Below, one piece after another: positions 40,591 through 49,238 of a DNA stretch of 64,000 bases (the stretch's first letter is position 1; each line of letters opens with the position of its first letter). Below the pieces are notes generated by a model. The model was not told the DNA's origin. It ran no database searches and saw nothing but the letters and a program-made list of their open reading frames with translations. Position numbers and translations under genes: made by a program. The DNA is from Natronobiforma cellulositropha (lineage in GTDB: Archaea; Halobacteriota; Halobacteria; Halobacteriales; Natrialbaceae), in the NCBI RefSeq assembly GCF_025629245.1, contig NZ_JANZXN010000015.1, positions 416,615-480,614 on the forward strand, given 5' to 3'.

Positions 40591-41364
40591 TTACTCGAAC
40601 GCTTCGACGACGGACGCGAACCCGTCTCTCGCCGATTCGAACGTTTCGGCTGACGCGAACCGAAGCTCGCGCGGCCGAGAGGGGCCCAGTCGCTCGAACG
40701 CGGTGACCACCGTTGCCAACACGGGATTGGACGGGCGACGGCGCTCCCACTCGAGGTGGATCGTACGCGACTCGTCGTCGATGGCGACGCCGCGGAGGTT
40801 CCTTAGGTCGAAGCACGTCCGGCCGACACAGAGAGCTGGCGGTGAGAGTTCGTAGGTGTGGCCATCAGCGCTCCACCGACAGAGCGTGCGTCTCGGCAAC
40901 ACCCCCGCATCGATGCCGTCTACGGCCTCCTCGAGCCGGTCTCTGGCTGCCGGGTGCGTGGTGCCATCCACGTCGAACTGACGGTGGTCGGCGTTGTACA
41001 GCAGAATCGTTTGTTCGTCACGCTCGAGGCGCACGTGCTGGACGCACACCGCGAGGTGCCAGGTGTCGACCAGCAGTATCTCTCGAAGGAGGGCAATAGC
41101 ATCCGTCGTGTTGCTCGAGCAGTACTCGTCGTACCCGGCCCCGACTGCGCCGGTTCGATCGTACGTCGCGGCCAACCGTTCGATATACGCAGGGTACGCC
41201 TCGCCGAATCCATCGGTATCGATGCGGATGCCTATTCGCTCGACGAGCGGGGCAACCCGTTCGATAGCGTCGGCTGTCGTCTCCCGCCGAGTCGTCTCGT
41301 CGACGTCACCGAAGACGACCGCGTGTGTCGGGTGGAACTCGAGGGGTGCCATCACTTCTGGCAT
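40591..41364 (-). CDS. Conserved hypothetical protein
   Basis: A 257-residue soluble protein without a family I recognise. It has several aromatic and cysteine residues (YDEYCSS, LAVCVQHV, RTLCRWSADG, PALCVGRTCFDL) and ends ETFESARDGFASVVEAFE. The C-terminal half alternates beta strands with conserved-looking R/W pairs. A second ATG four codons in (MAPLEFHPTH) may be the true start. Single gene between GNAT and the acyl-CoA synthetase; nothing in context gives a role. Confidence 0.65.
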   Translation of the reverse strand: MPEVMAPLEFHPTHAVVFGDVDETTRRETTADAIERVAPLVERIGIRIDTDGFGEAYPAYIERLAATYDRTGAVGAGYDEYCSSNTTDAIALLREILLVDTWHLAVCVQHVRLERDEQTILLYNADHRQFDVDGTTHPAARDRLEEAVDGIDAGVLPRRTLCRWSADGHTYELSPPALCVGRTCFDLRNLRGVAIDDESRTIHLEWERRRPSNPVLATVVTAFERLGPSRPRELRFASAETFESARDGFASVVEAFE

Positions 41365-41589
41365 CGCACGCCAATTCTATAATGGCTCTGGAGAATCACT
41401 AGACGACGTCAACCTCTGGTGAAATTACGACGGCTGAGGCGTCGTGCTGTTTGGAATCGCCTGGGCGTTGTTTCCCAGTCAGTTTCGTGCGAAGGGGAGT
41501 CGTCGAATCTGCCGCCACTCGAGTGGTCGTTCAGCTCGCTGTCTAGGCGGTAATGTACTTCCCGTCGGCGGACGAATAGTAATCGTACT

Positions 41590-43656
41590 ATGGACCGCGA
41601 CTCGCACGACCGAGTGGTCCACGAACCCTCGCAGGCGTTCGTCGAGTCGACGAACGTCCGGGCGTTCGTGGACGCCTACGACATCGACGGCTACGACGAA
41701 CTGCTCGAGCGCACCTGTTCACCCACGCCGCTCGAGGGCGTCGAGGCGAGCGGCCTCGAGTGGTTCTGGGACGAACTCGTCGACTACCTCGGCATCGAGT
41801 TCTTCGAGGCGTACGACGCCGTCCGCGACGACACCGACGGGCCGCAGTTCACCGAGTGGTATCCCGGCGGCAAACTCAACCTCGCACACAATACGGTCGC
41901 GCGTCACGCCGCGAGCGACGCGCCCGAGCGAAACCGGCTGGCGTGCATCTGGGAGGGCGAAGACGGCACGGTTCGCGAGGTGAGTTATCACGACCTCGCA
42001 CGCGAGACCAACCAGGTCGCGAACGCACTCGAGGAACGCGGCGTCGAGACGGGCGAGACGGTCGCCCTCTACATGCCGATGGTCCCCGAGGTGGTCCCGG
42101 TCCTCTACGGCTGTTTCGCCGTCGGAGCCATCGCGGTTCCCATCTTCTCCGGTTTCGGCGTCGACGCCGTCGCCACCCGGCTTGACGACGCCGACGCGAG
42201 GGTGTTGTTCACCGCCGACGGCTTCCAGCGCCGCGGCTCGCCGGTGGCACTCAAACGCGTCGCCGACGACGCCATCGAGGAGGCAGGGAGCGTCGAACAC
42301 ACGGTCGTGGTCGACCGTCTGGGGTCTCGAGACGAGGCTGGCGCTCGAGACGGAGCCGAGGGGGCCGAGAGAGACGCGGGAGCCAAGGCGCTCGAGTGTC
42401 CGTGGACCGACCGCGACGAGTGGTGGGCCGACGCCGTCGCGAGCCAACCCACGGACTACGAGCCGAAAGCGCTCCCCTCGAGCGCCGAGTCACTGCTACT
42501 CTACTCGTCGGGGACGACCGGAACGCCGAAGGGCATCGTCCACACGCACGCGGGCATCCAGGTACAGTGTGCGAAGGAACTGCACTTCGGGTTCGACCTC
42601 AGAGCCGGGGACCGCTTCTTCTGGCTCTCCGATATCGGCTGGATGATGGGGCCCTGGGCGCTGATCGGCGTCCACACGCTCGGCGGGACGGTCGTCCTCT
42701 ACGAGGGCGCACCGGACTATCCGGGCCCCGACCGCCTCTGGTCGCTGATCGAGCGCCACGCCATCACCCAGTTCGGCATCTCGCCGACGGCGATCCGCGC
42801 GCTCCGGAAACACGGCGAGGGGCCGCTCGAGGGTCACGACTGTTCCTCGCTGCGGATTCTCGGCTCGACCGGCGAGCCCTGGGACCGCGAGTCGTGGCTG
42901 TGGTTCTACGAGGAAGTCGGCGACGGCGAGTGTCCGATCATCAACATCTCCGGCGGCACCGAGATCTGTGGCTGCTTCCTGATGCCGATGCCGACCCAGC
43001 CACTGAAACCCTGTACCCTCGGCGGGCCGGGTCTCGGGATGGCGGTCGACATCGTCGACGCCGAGGGGAACTCGGTCGCAGACGCCGGCGAGCGTGGCTT
43101 TCTGGTGGCGCGAGACTCCTGTCCCTCGATGACGAAGTCGCTCTGGTCGGGCGACGAGCGCTACCTCGCCGAGTACTGGTCGACCTGGGCGGACATCTGG
43201 GACCACGGCGACTGGGCCCAGCGCGACGCCGACGGCTTCTGGTTCCTCCACGGCCGCGCCGACGACGCGCTCAACGTCGCCGGCCGGAAGGTCGGTCCCG
43301 CCGAGGTCGAGGAGGCGCTCATCGACCACCCGGCGGTCAACCAGGCCGCCGCCGTCGGCGTCCCCGACGAGACGACGGGGACCGCCGTCGTCGCCTACGT
43401 CGTTCTCGAGTCCGACACCGACCTCTCGCCCGACCGCCGGGAGACCCTCCGCGACCACGTCGGCGCGGAACTCGGCAAGCCGTTTCGCCCGCGAGAGGTG
43501 CTCGTCGTCGACGCCTTCCCGAAGACACAGTCGGGAAAGATCGTCCGTCGCGCACTCGAGGCGGTCTACGTCGGCGAGGACCCCGGCGACCTCTCGAGCG
43601 TCGCCAACCCGGAGGTGCTCGAGTCGCTCGCCGAGGGGCACACTGGAGAGACCTGA
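41590..43656 (+). CDS. acs: AMP-forming acyl-CoA (acetyl-CoA-like) synthetase
   Basis: A 688-residue ANL enzyme. P-loop YSSGTTGTPKGIVHTH, core SGGTEICGC, ILGSTGEPW, adenylate-binding GDWAQRDADGFWFLHGRADD, hinge and A10 lysine in FPKTQSGKIVRRAL are all visible. Length and N-terminus (WFWDELVDYLGIEF, FTEWYPGGKLNLAHN) are like acetyl/propionyl-CoA synthetases (AcsA group). It activates a short-chain acid with ATP and CoA. An insertion around residues 250-270 is Ala/Glu-rich. It stands alone with a 225-bp gap before it. Confidence 0.93.
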   Translation: MDRDSHDRVVHEPSQAFVESTNVRAFVDAYDIDGYDELLERTCSPTPLEGVEASGLEWFWDELVDYLGIEFFEAYDAVRDDTDGPQFTEWYPGGKLNLAHNTVARHAASDAPERNRLACIWEGEDGTVREVSYHDLARETNQVANALEERGVETGETVALYMPMVPEVVPVLYGCFAVGAIAVPIFSGFGVDAVATRLDDADARVLFTADGFQRRGSPVALKRVADDAIEEAGSVEHTVVVDRLGSRDEAGARDGAEGAERDAGAKALECPWTDRDEWWADAVASQPTDYEPKALPSSAESLLLYSSGTTGTPKGIVHTHAGIQVQCAKELHFGFDLRAGDRFFWLSDIGWMMGPWALIGVHTLGGTVVLYEGAPDYPGPDRLWSLIERHAITQFGISPTAIRALRKHGEGPLEGHDCSSLRILGSTGEPWDRESWLWFYEEVGDGECPIINISGGTEICGCFLMPMPTQPLKPCTLGGPGLGMAVDIVDAEGNSVADAGERGFLVARDSCPSMTKSLWSGDERYLAEYWSTWADIWDHGDWAQRDADGFWFLHGRADDALNVAGRKVGPAEVEEALIDHPAVNQAAAVGVPDETTGTAVVAYVVLESDTDLSPDRRETLRDHVGAELGKPFRPREVLVVDAFPKTQSGKIVRRALEAVYVGEDPGDLSSVANPEVLESLAEGHTGET

Positions 43657-43718
43657 GAGTCGCCCCGGCCGGTTCTCGGGCGCGTCGAGAGTCTTCCGCT
43701 ACCGCAACCCTCTTGTGC

Positions 43719-43736
43719 TGACTGAACGTTCAGTCA
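43719..43736. promoter_or_regulatory. 18-bp palindromic operator of the TetR gene
   Basis: TGACTGAACGTTCAGTCA is a perfect palindrome ending three bases before the TetR ATG, the kind of site expected for TetR autoregulation and for control of the coupled exporter. Confidence 0.8.
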
Positions 43737-43739
43737 CCA

Positions 43740-44459
43740 ATGGGTCTGACGGACGCCTTCGACGAGCCAGCAGACACCCAGGAGGCCGTCATGGCGGCGA
43801 CCTACCGCGCGCTGTGTCGCCACGGCTACGCCGGGCTGACGATCCAGCGGATCGCCGACGAGTTCCCGAAGAGTAAGTCGCTGCTCTATCACCACTACGA
43901 GAGCAAAGACGACCTGTTGCTCGAGTTCCTCGCGTTCATGCTCGAGCACTTCGAGTCGACCGTCCCGAGTCGCGAGTACGACGACGCCGCGGCGCATCTA
44001 CGAGGCATTCTCGGCTACGTCTTACCAGATACTCTCGATCCCGAGCGCCGGGAGTTCACGCGGGCGATGGTGGAACTGCAGGCGCAGGCGGCCCACGACG
44101 AAGCGTACCGCGAACACTTCACGCGGAGCAGTCGCTTCTTCCACGACCGGATCGAGACCGTCGTCGAGTGCGGCATCGAGGAAGGCGTCTTCCGCGAGGT
44201 CGACCCCGACCGCATCGCGACGCTCGTCGTCACCGCCATCGACGGCGCGCGCTTTCGCCGCTCGACGGCTGAGGTAGAAGAGACGGTTCCTGCGCTCCGA
44301 GCGGAACTCGAGGCGACGCTCGAGTCTCGGCTCTTCGCGGACGGAACCGCAGGCTCGAGCGACGCGAGTCGTGACGTAGAGGGTGTCGACGGGCGGCCCA
44401 ACGGCGAGCGCGGGGTCGATGAACGGCCCGACGCGAGCGACGACGGGGGCGAGAGATGA
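43740..44459 (+). CDS. TetR/AcrR-family repressor
   Basis: A 239-residue regulator. The N-terminal HTH (VMAATYRALCRHGYAGLTIQ, RIADEFPKSKSLLYHHYESK) is canonical TetR, followed by a helical ligand domain and a ~50-residue disordered acidic tail. A perfect 18-bp palindrome sits directly before the start. The stop overlaps the MATE exporter start by four bases (ATGA), so the regulator and the pump form one operon. Confidence 0.92.
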   Translation: MGLTDAFDEPADTQEAVMAATYRALCRHGYAGLTIQRIADEFPKSKSLLYHHYESKDDLLLEFLAFMLEHFESTVPSREYDDAAAHLRGILGYVLPDTLDPERREFTRAMVELQAQAAHDEAYREHFTRSSRFFHDRIETVVECGIEEGVFREVDPDRIATLVVTAIDGARFRRSTAEVEETVPALRAELEATLESRLFADGTAGSSDASRDVEGVDGRPNGERGVDERPDASDDGGER

Positions 44460-46000
44460 GCGGCGGTCCCAAACGCGACCGGGCCGTCGACGTTGTCGAC
44501 GGCGGTCTCGTCTGGCCGCTGATCGTCCTCTCGATTCCGATCGTCCTGACGAACCTGCTTCACGTCGGCTACAACCTCGCCGATACGTTCTGGGTCGGCC
44601 AGCTCGGCCCCGAAGGCGTCTCTGCGCTCTCTTACGCCTGGGCCATCGTCTTCCTCGTCATCAGTTTCGCTATCGGCTTCACCGTCGCCGGAACCGTGCT
44701 CGTCGCTCAGAACAAAGGTGCGGGCAACATCGACCGCGTCAGCAGTGTCGCCGGACAGACCGTCACGTTCGTCTTCGTCGTCTCCGCGATGTTCGCCGTC
44801 GTCGGCTTCCTGCTCGCGCCACAGCTGCTCCAGCTCATCGGTGCCCGGCCCGGCACGCTCGAGTACACCTACGCGCTCCAGTACGTCCGTGCCGAGTTCA
44901 TCGGCATGCCGCTGATCTTCGCCTTCTTCATCTTCCAGTCGCTGCTCCAGGGCTGGGGCGACACCCGAACCCCGCTCTACCTGATGACCGCGAGCGTCGC
45001 GCTCAACGTCGCCATCGACCCCTTCTTCATCCTCGGCTTCCAGGACAACCTCGTCTTCACCTGGCTGGGTCTCGAGTCGCTCGAGGCGAGTCTCTACGAG
45101 GCGACCGGCTTCGACGGCCTGGGCGTGATGGGGGCGGCGATCGCGACCGTCCTCTCGCGGGCGCTCGTCGCCGCCGTCGGCCTCTGGCTGTTGCTCTCCG
45201 GGCGGGTCGGCATTCAGCTCACGGCCGCCGACTTCGTCCCCGAGCGCGAGATGGTCACGAAGATCCTCTCGATCGGCGCACCCGCAAGCGTCGAGGTGAG
45301 TACCTCTGCGGCGAGCGTGACGGTCCTCACGGCGCTCGTCGCCCTCGCGGGTGCCGACGCGGCGGTCGGTGCCTACGGCATCGGTTCGCGGATCACCTCG
45401 GTTGTCGTCCTCCCGGCGCTCGGACTCGCTCGCGGTGTCGAGACCGTCGTCGGCCAGAATCTCGGCGCTGGGCAGGTCGAGCGGGCGAAACGCGGCGTCT
45501 ACGCCGGCGTCGTGATCATCGTGAGCGCGCTGTTGCTGTTCTCGGTCGGCGTCTACACGTTCGCCGAGACCATCGTCTCGCCGTTCGTCACCGGTGAGGG
45601 TGCGGCAACGGTGATCGGAATCGGGACGGAGTACCTCCAGATCATCAGCCTCTCGTTCGTCTTCCTCGGCGTCTTCTACATCGTCCAGGGCGGCTTTCGC
45701 GGCAGCGGCAGTACTCGCGTCGCGATGGTGTTCGCCATCGTCGGCTTCATCGTCTTCCGTGCGGTGTTCGCCTACGTCCTCGCGGAACCGCTCGGCTACG
45801 GCACCACCGGCGTCTGGTACGGGGAAGCCATCGCGAACGTCTGCATGGCCGTCCTCGCGGGTCTCTACTTCCTCCGGGGAACCTGGGTCGAAGGTGTCGT
45901 CGTCGACCGGCGCGGGCAGGGACCAGCCAGCGACGCGAGCGCCCAGCCTGGCGACGAGACGTCAGGACCCGTCGCCAACGGCGGCGTAGACGACCGCTGA
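44456..46000 (+). CDS. MATE-family efflux transporter
   Basis: A 514-residue, 12-helix transporter with MATE features: two similar halves, SIPIVLTNLLHVGYNLADTF in helix 1, QGWGDTRTPLYLM in the first half and IVQGGFRGSGSTRVAM in the matching place of the second. It probably exports cationic drugs or metabolites with Na+ or H+. A short acidic tail follows the last helix. Translationally coupled to the TetR gene. Confidence 0.93.
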   Translation: MSGGPKRDRAVDVVDGGLVWPLIVLSIPIVLTNLLHVGYNLADTFWVGQLGPEGVSALSYAWAIVFLVISFAIGFTVAGTVLVAQNKGAGNIDRVSSVAGQTVTFVFVVSAMFAVVGFLLAPQLLQLIGARPGTLEYTYALQYVRAEFIGMPLIFAFFIFQSLLQGWGDTRTPLYLMTASVALNVAIDPFFILGFQDNLVFTWLGLESLEASLYEATGFDGLGVMGAAIATVLSRALVAAVGLWLLLSGRVGIQLTAADFVPEREMVTKILSIGAPASVEVSTSAASVTVLTALVALAGADAAVGAYGIGSRITSVVVLPALGLARGVETVVGQNLGAGQVERAKRGVYAGVVIIVSALLLFSVGVYTFAETIVSPFVTGEGAATVIGIGTEYLQIISLSFVFLGVFYIVQGGFRGSGSTRVAMVFAIVGFIVFRAVFAYVLAEPLGYGTTGVWYGEAIANVCMAVLAGLYFLRGTWVEGVVVDRRGQGPASDASAQPGDETSGPVANGGVDDR

Positions 46001-46093
46001 CGACCTCCCTCTCGAGAGCCGCGACGTTGAGGCGAAACCGGCTGCCAACACCGCCTGAGGTACACCTAAGGGCGTCCGTTACAATCGTGAGGT

Positions 46094-47761
46094 ATGCTCC
46101 ACGCTGAAGGCCCGTTGCTCACCGTCGACGTCGGTGAGCGAACGGCGACGCAAACGAACGTCGACGACCTCCTCGAGACGCTCGTCGGCGGCCGCGCACT
46201 GGCGACCGCACTCGCCTACGACCGCATCCCGGCCGACGCCGACCCGTTCGACCCGGAGAACCGTGCCTACCTCTCGACGGGACCGCTCCAGCAGTCTCAG
46301 ATGTCGTTCACCGGCCGGATGAACATGACCGGTCTCTCGCCGCTGACGGACGGTCTCGTCTCGACGAACGCCGGAGGCTACCTCTCGAGGAACTTCGTCG
46401 ACACCGGAATCAGCGTCCTCGAACTCACCGGCGCGAGCGACGAGTTACTCGGCGTCCACGTCACCGACGACGGCGTCGAGTTCGAGGCGGTGCCCGAACT
46501 CGAGGAGGCGACCACCGCCGAAGTGACGGCCCACCTCGAAGACGCACACGGTCTCGGTCCCGAACACTGCATCAGCATCGGTCCCGGGGGCGAGAACCTG
46601 GTTCGCTTCGCCTGCGTGATGACCTTCGGCTCGCGGGCGTTCGGTCGCGGCGGACTCGGCGCCGTCCTCGGCTCGAAGAACGTCAAGTACGTCACCTTCG
46701 ACGGCGACGCCGCACCCGAGATCGAGATTCCGAACCCGCCCGCATCGGACATCCACCGCGAGGCGGCCACCTCCGACGACATGATGCGCCGCCAGGGGAC
46801 CACCAACGGCACGGAGTTCATCAACGACACCTTCTCGCTGCCGACGCGGTACTTCCAGGAGTACTCCTTCGAACACGCCGCCGACATCGGCGGCAACGCC
46901 GTCGAGGAGAAGAAGTACAAAAAGGCCGCCTGCTCGGCGTGTGCCTACGCCTGTAAGCTGCCGACCCGCGACGAGGAGACCGGTCTCGAGACCGAAGGCC
47001 CGGAGTTCGAGACGGTCTACTCCTACGGTTCGATCCAGGGCGTCGGCGACATCGTCGACGTGATGAAAGGCAACGAACTCTGTGACCAGTTCGGTCTCGA
47101 CACCATCTCGGCAGGCGTCACCGTCGCCGCCTACCTCGCCGCCGAAGACGAGTTCGGCAACGCCGACCTCGCCCACGACCTCACCGAAAAGATCGCCTAC
47201 CGCGAGGGGGTCGGCGACGACCTCGCAGAGGGCGTCCACCGCGTCCACGACCAGCTCGGCGTCGACGACTACACCGTCAAGGGCATGGAGTTCGCCGCCC
47301 ACGACGGCCGCGTCATCCAGGGCCAGGGACTCTCCTACGCCGTCGCCAACCGCGGCGGCGATCACATGTACGCCACCATGCTCCGCCTCGAGTACGGCGG
47401 CGACCTCGATCCCGAGGGCACCCTCGGCAAGGCCGACACCCTCGTCGAGATGGAGAACGCCAACGCCTTCCGCGACACCGGCATCGTCTGTGCGTTCGCC
47501 GGCGACTACGTCACCGAAGACCGCCTCGAAACGCTCTTCGACGCCGACTACGAGGACTTACTCGAGATCGGCGCGCGGACGGTCCTCCTAGAGCGCCACT
47601 TCAACAACCGCCGCGGCTTCGACCACGAGGACGACGCGCTCCCCTACGAGTTACCCGACCTCGACGCCGCCATCGCCGAGTACTACGAGGCACGCGGCCT
47701 GACCGACGAGGGTCTCGTCCCCGAGACCACCGTCGACACGGTCGCCCCCTCCGCCGACTGA
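46094..47761 (+). CDS. Tungsten-type aldehyde:ferredoxin oxidoreductase
   Basis: A 555-residue AOR-family enzyme. Pterin-binding region: TGPLQQSQMSFTGRMNMTGL, SIGPGGENLVRFACVM, FGRGGLGAVLGSKNVKYV; cluster motif CSACAYACK with the fourth cysteine late in the chain (IVCAFAGDY). It oxidises aldehydes to acids with ferredoxin as acceptor. Slightly shorter than hyperthermophile AORs. A MoaD-like gene lies about 1.1 kb downstream on the other strand, fitting the need for tungstopterin. A poly-pyrimidine tract follows the stop. Confidence 0.93.
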   Translation: MLHAEGPLLTVDVGERTATQTNVDDLLETLVGGRALATALAYDRIPADADPFDPENRAYLSTGPLQQSQMSFTGRMNMTGLSPLTDGLVSTNAGGYLSRNFVDTGISVLELTGASDELLGVHVTDDGVEFEAVPELEEATTAEVTAHLEDAHGLGPEHCISIGPGGENLVRFACVMTFGSRAFGRGGLGAVLGSKNVKYVTFDGDAAPEIEIPNPPASDIHREAATSDDMMRRQGTTNGTEFINDTFSLPTRYFQEYSFEHAADIGGNAVEEKKYKKAACSACAYACKLPTRDEETGLETEGPEFETVYSYGSIQGVGDIVDVMKGNELCDQFGLDTISAGVTVAAYLAAEDEFGNADLAHDLTEKIAYREGVGDDLAEGVHRVHDQLGVDDYTVKGMEFAAHDGRVIQGQGLSYAVANRGGDHMYATMLRLEYGGDLDPEGTLGKADTLVEMENANAFRDTGIVCAFAGDYVTEDRLETLFDADYEDLLEIGARTVLLERHFNNRRGFDHEDDALPYELPDLDAAIAEYYEARGLTDEGLVPETTVDTVAPSAD

Positions 47762-47785
47762 TCGTCCGCGCTCGCTCTCGCTGCA

Positions 47786-47844
47786 CTCTTTCTTTCCCTC
47801 TCTCCCATCCTTTCCCCTTCCTTCTCTCCCCCCTCTTTCTCTCT
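47786..47844 (+). terminator. Poly-pyrimidine tract after the AOR gene
   Basis: 59 bases with a single purine, made of C/T blocks, in the 120-bp gap between convergent genes. T-rich runs such as CTCTTTCTTT could end transcription of the AOR gene, since archaeal terminators are often just T-rich. Confidence 0.5.
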
Positions 47845-47881
47845 GCTGCGCTCTCGTCGCTGCCCTCGCCCGTGTTCACGC

Positions 47882-48799
47882 TCAGTCCGCCGAGAGCGCC
47901 TCCTCGAGTCGGTGCTCGAGGTGGGTCAGATCCTCGCGAAGCTCGTCGCCAGCGCGCCCCTCGAGTTCCTCGAGTCGCGCCGCGAGTCCCTGGAGTCGGT
48001 CGTACTTCTCGCCTTCCTCGACGCTCGTCTTCTGGGCGTAGGTCTGGGTCTCCTCGTCGTAGACCTCCGACGCGTCGAGGTCGGTCGTGGCGATGACGAC
48101 GTCGAGTTTCTCGGCGTCGACGCCGAGGGCCCACTCGCGCGGGATGCCGTGGTCGTCGAGCGCGTCGAGGACGGTCTCGTTGTCCCGCAGTCGGTGTCGC
48201 GTCCGCGTCGTTCGGTGGACCGAGCCGAACCGGCCGTGAACCGTCTGGTCGCCGCCTAGCCGACCCACGAGCGTGCTACCGGCGTCGCGGCGCAACCGAT
48301 CGGCCCCGCGGCTGACGTCGGACAGCAGGACGTAGAGGTCGGTCAGCGTCTCGGTCTCGAGGTGGTCGAACGGCTCGTCACCGACGCGCTCGAGTACGTC
48401 GGCGAGCAACAGCGCGTCGTCGTGGAGGCGCTCCGGGCGCGTGCGAGCGGCCGCGGGCGTGACGAGGTACGGACTCTCCTCGTCCTCGCCGAGAACGAGT
48501 CGGTCGCCCTCGACGGCCACCCGCGGCGAGAGCGTGCTCAGAGTCGCGTACGGTTCGATGCCGGGGGTGAGCGAGGATAGCTCGAGTCCGTCCTCTCGAA
48601 GGCGGCTCACGACGGCCTCGAAGCCGTCGCGCTCGAGTGTGCGCGTCTCGCCGCTGTCTCGAAACCGCACGCCGAGTCGGCCCTCCTCTCGCACGCGAAC
48701 CTCGAAGCGACGCTCCGAGACGGGCGTCACCAGTTCCGTTCCCGGCTCGAGGGACGCACAGCGCTCCCGGAGGTCGGTCCAGTCGACGGCGTCTTCCAT
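47882..48799 (-). CDS. Conserved hypothetical protein, possible coiled-coil end
   Basis: A 305-residue acidic soluble protein. It begins MEDAVDWTDLRERCASLEPG; an upstream ATG nine codons earlier is possible. The N-terminal ~110 residues are strand-rich; the middle has RRDAGSTLVGRLGGDQTVHG and RTRHRLRDNETVLDALDDHG; the last ~60 residues form a charged helix pair (DRLQGLAARLEELEGRAGDE, DLTHLEHRLEEALSAD). I do not recognise the family. It is convergent with the AOR gene and upstream of nothing functionally obvious. Confidence 0.7.
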   Translation of the reverse strand: MEDAVDWTDLRERCASLEPGTELVTPVSERRFEVRVREEGRLGVRFRDSGETRTLERDGFEAVVSRLREDGLELSSLTPGIEPYATLSTLSPRVAVEGDRLVLGEDEESPYLVTPAAARTRPERLHDDALLLADVLERVGDEPFDHLETETLTDLYVLLSDVSRGADRLRRDAGSTLVGRLGGDQTVHGRFGSVHRTTRTRHRLRDNETVLDALDDHGIPREWALGVDAEKLDVVIATTDLDASEVYDEETQTYAQKTSVEEGEKYDRLQGLAARLEELEGRAGDELREDLTHLEHRLEEALSAD

Positions 48800-48902
48800 A
48801 CTGAACCCCGCCACGCCGGTCGACAAAAAGGCCCACCCGGGCGGTGACGGGACCGTGTCAGTGCGCGAACCGCTGGTCTCCCCGATCCACCGCGACGAAC
48901 GC

Positions 48903-49208
48903 TCACCCGCCGTAGCCCGCCGCCGCCAGTCCGATCACACAGCCGTCTTCGAGCGGCGTCTCGAGACCCTCGAGGTGGCGGACGTTCCGCCCGTCTCTCG
49001 TGACGACCGTCGTCCCCGCGATGGTCGCCGCGCACTCGGCCGTCGCCGACGCCGACGGGCGCTCGAGCAGGTCCCCCTCGAGCGCCGGATAGCGTGACTC
49101 GAGGTCGGCGAGGAGGTGGCCGACAGTGTCGCCGTCGGTTCGAACCGTGATCCGGTGTTCGCCGATGGCCGCACGAAACCGTCCGAAAAAGACACACTCG
49201 AGGTCCAC
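48903..49208 (-). CDS. MoaD/ThiS/SAMP-like ubiquitin-fold protein
   Basis: A 101-residue beta-grasp protein: FFGRFRAAIGEHRITVRT, DTVGHLLADLESRYP, and a C-terminus LEDGCVIGLAAAGYGG ending in Gly-Gly, the activatable tail of MoaD, ThiS and archaeal SAMP proteins. It may supply sulfur for molybdo/tungstopterin, consistent with the AOR gene nearby, or act as a protein tag as SAMPs do in Haloferax. Slightly longer than classical MoaD (about 81). Confidence 0.85.
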   Translation of the reverse strand: MDLECVFFGRFRAAIGEHRITVRTDGDTVGHLLADLESRYPALEGDLLERPSASATAECAATIAGTTVVTRDGRNVRHLEGLETPLEDGCVIGLAAAGYGG

Positions 49209-49238
49209 AGTTCCGATCGCGCCGCGAGCGCGGTGAAG

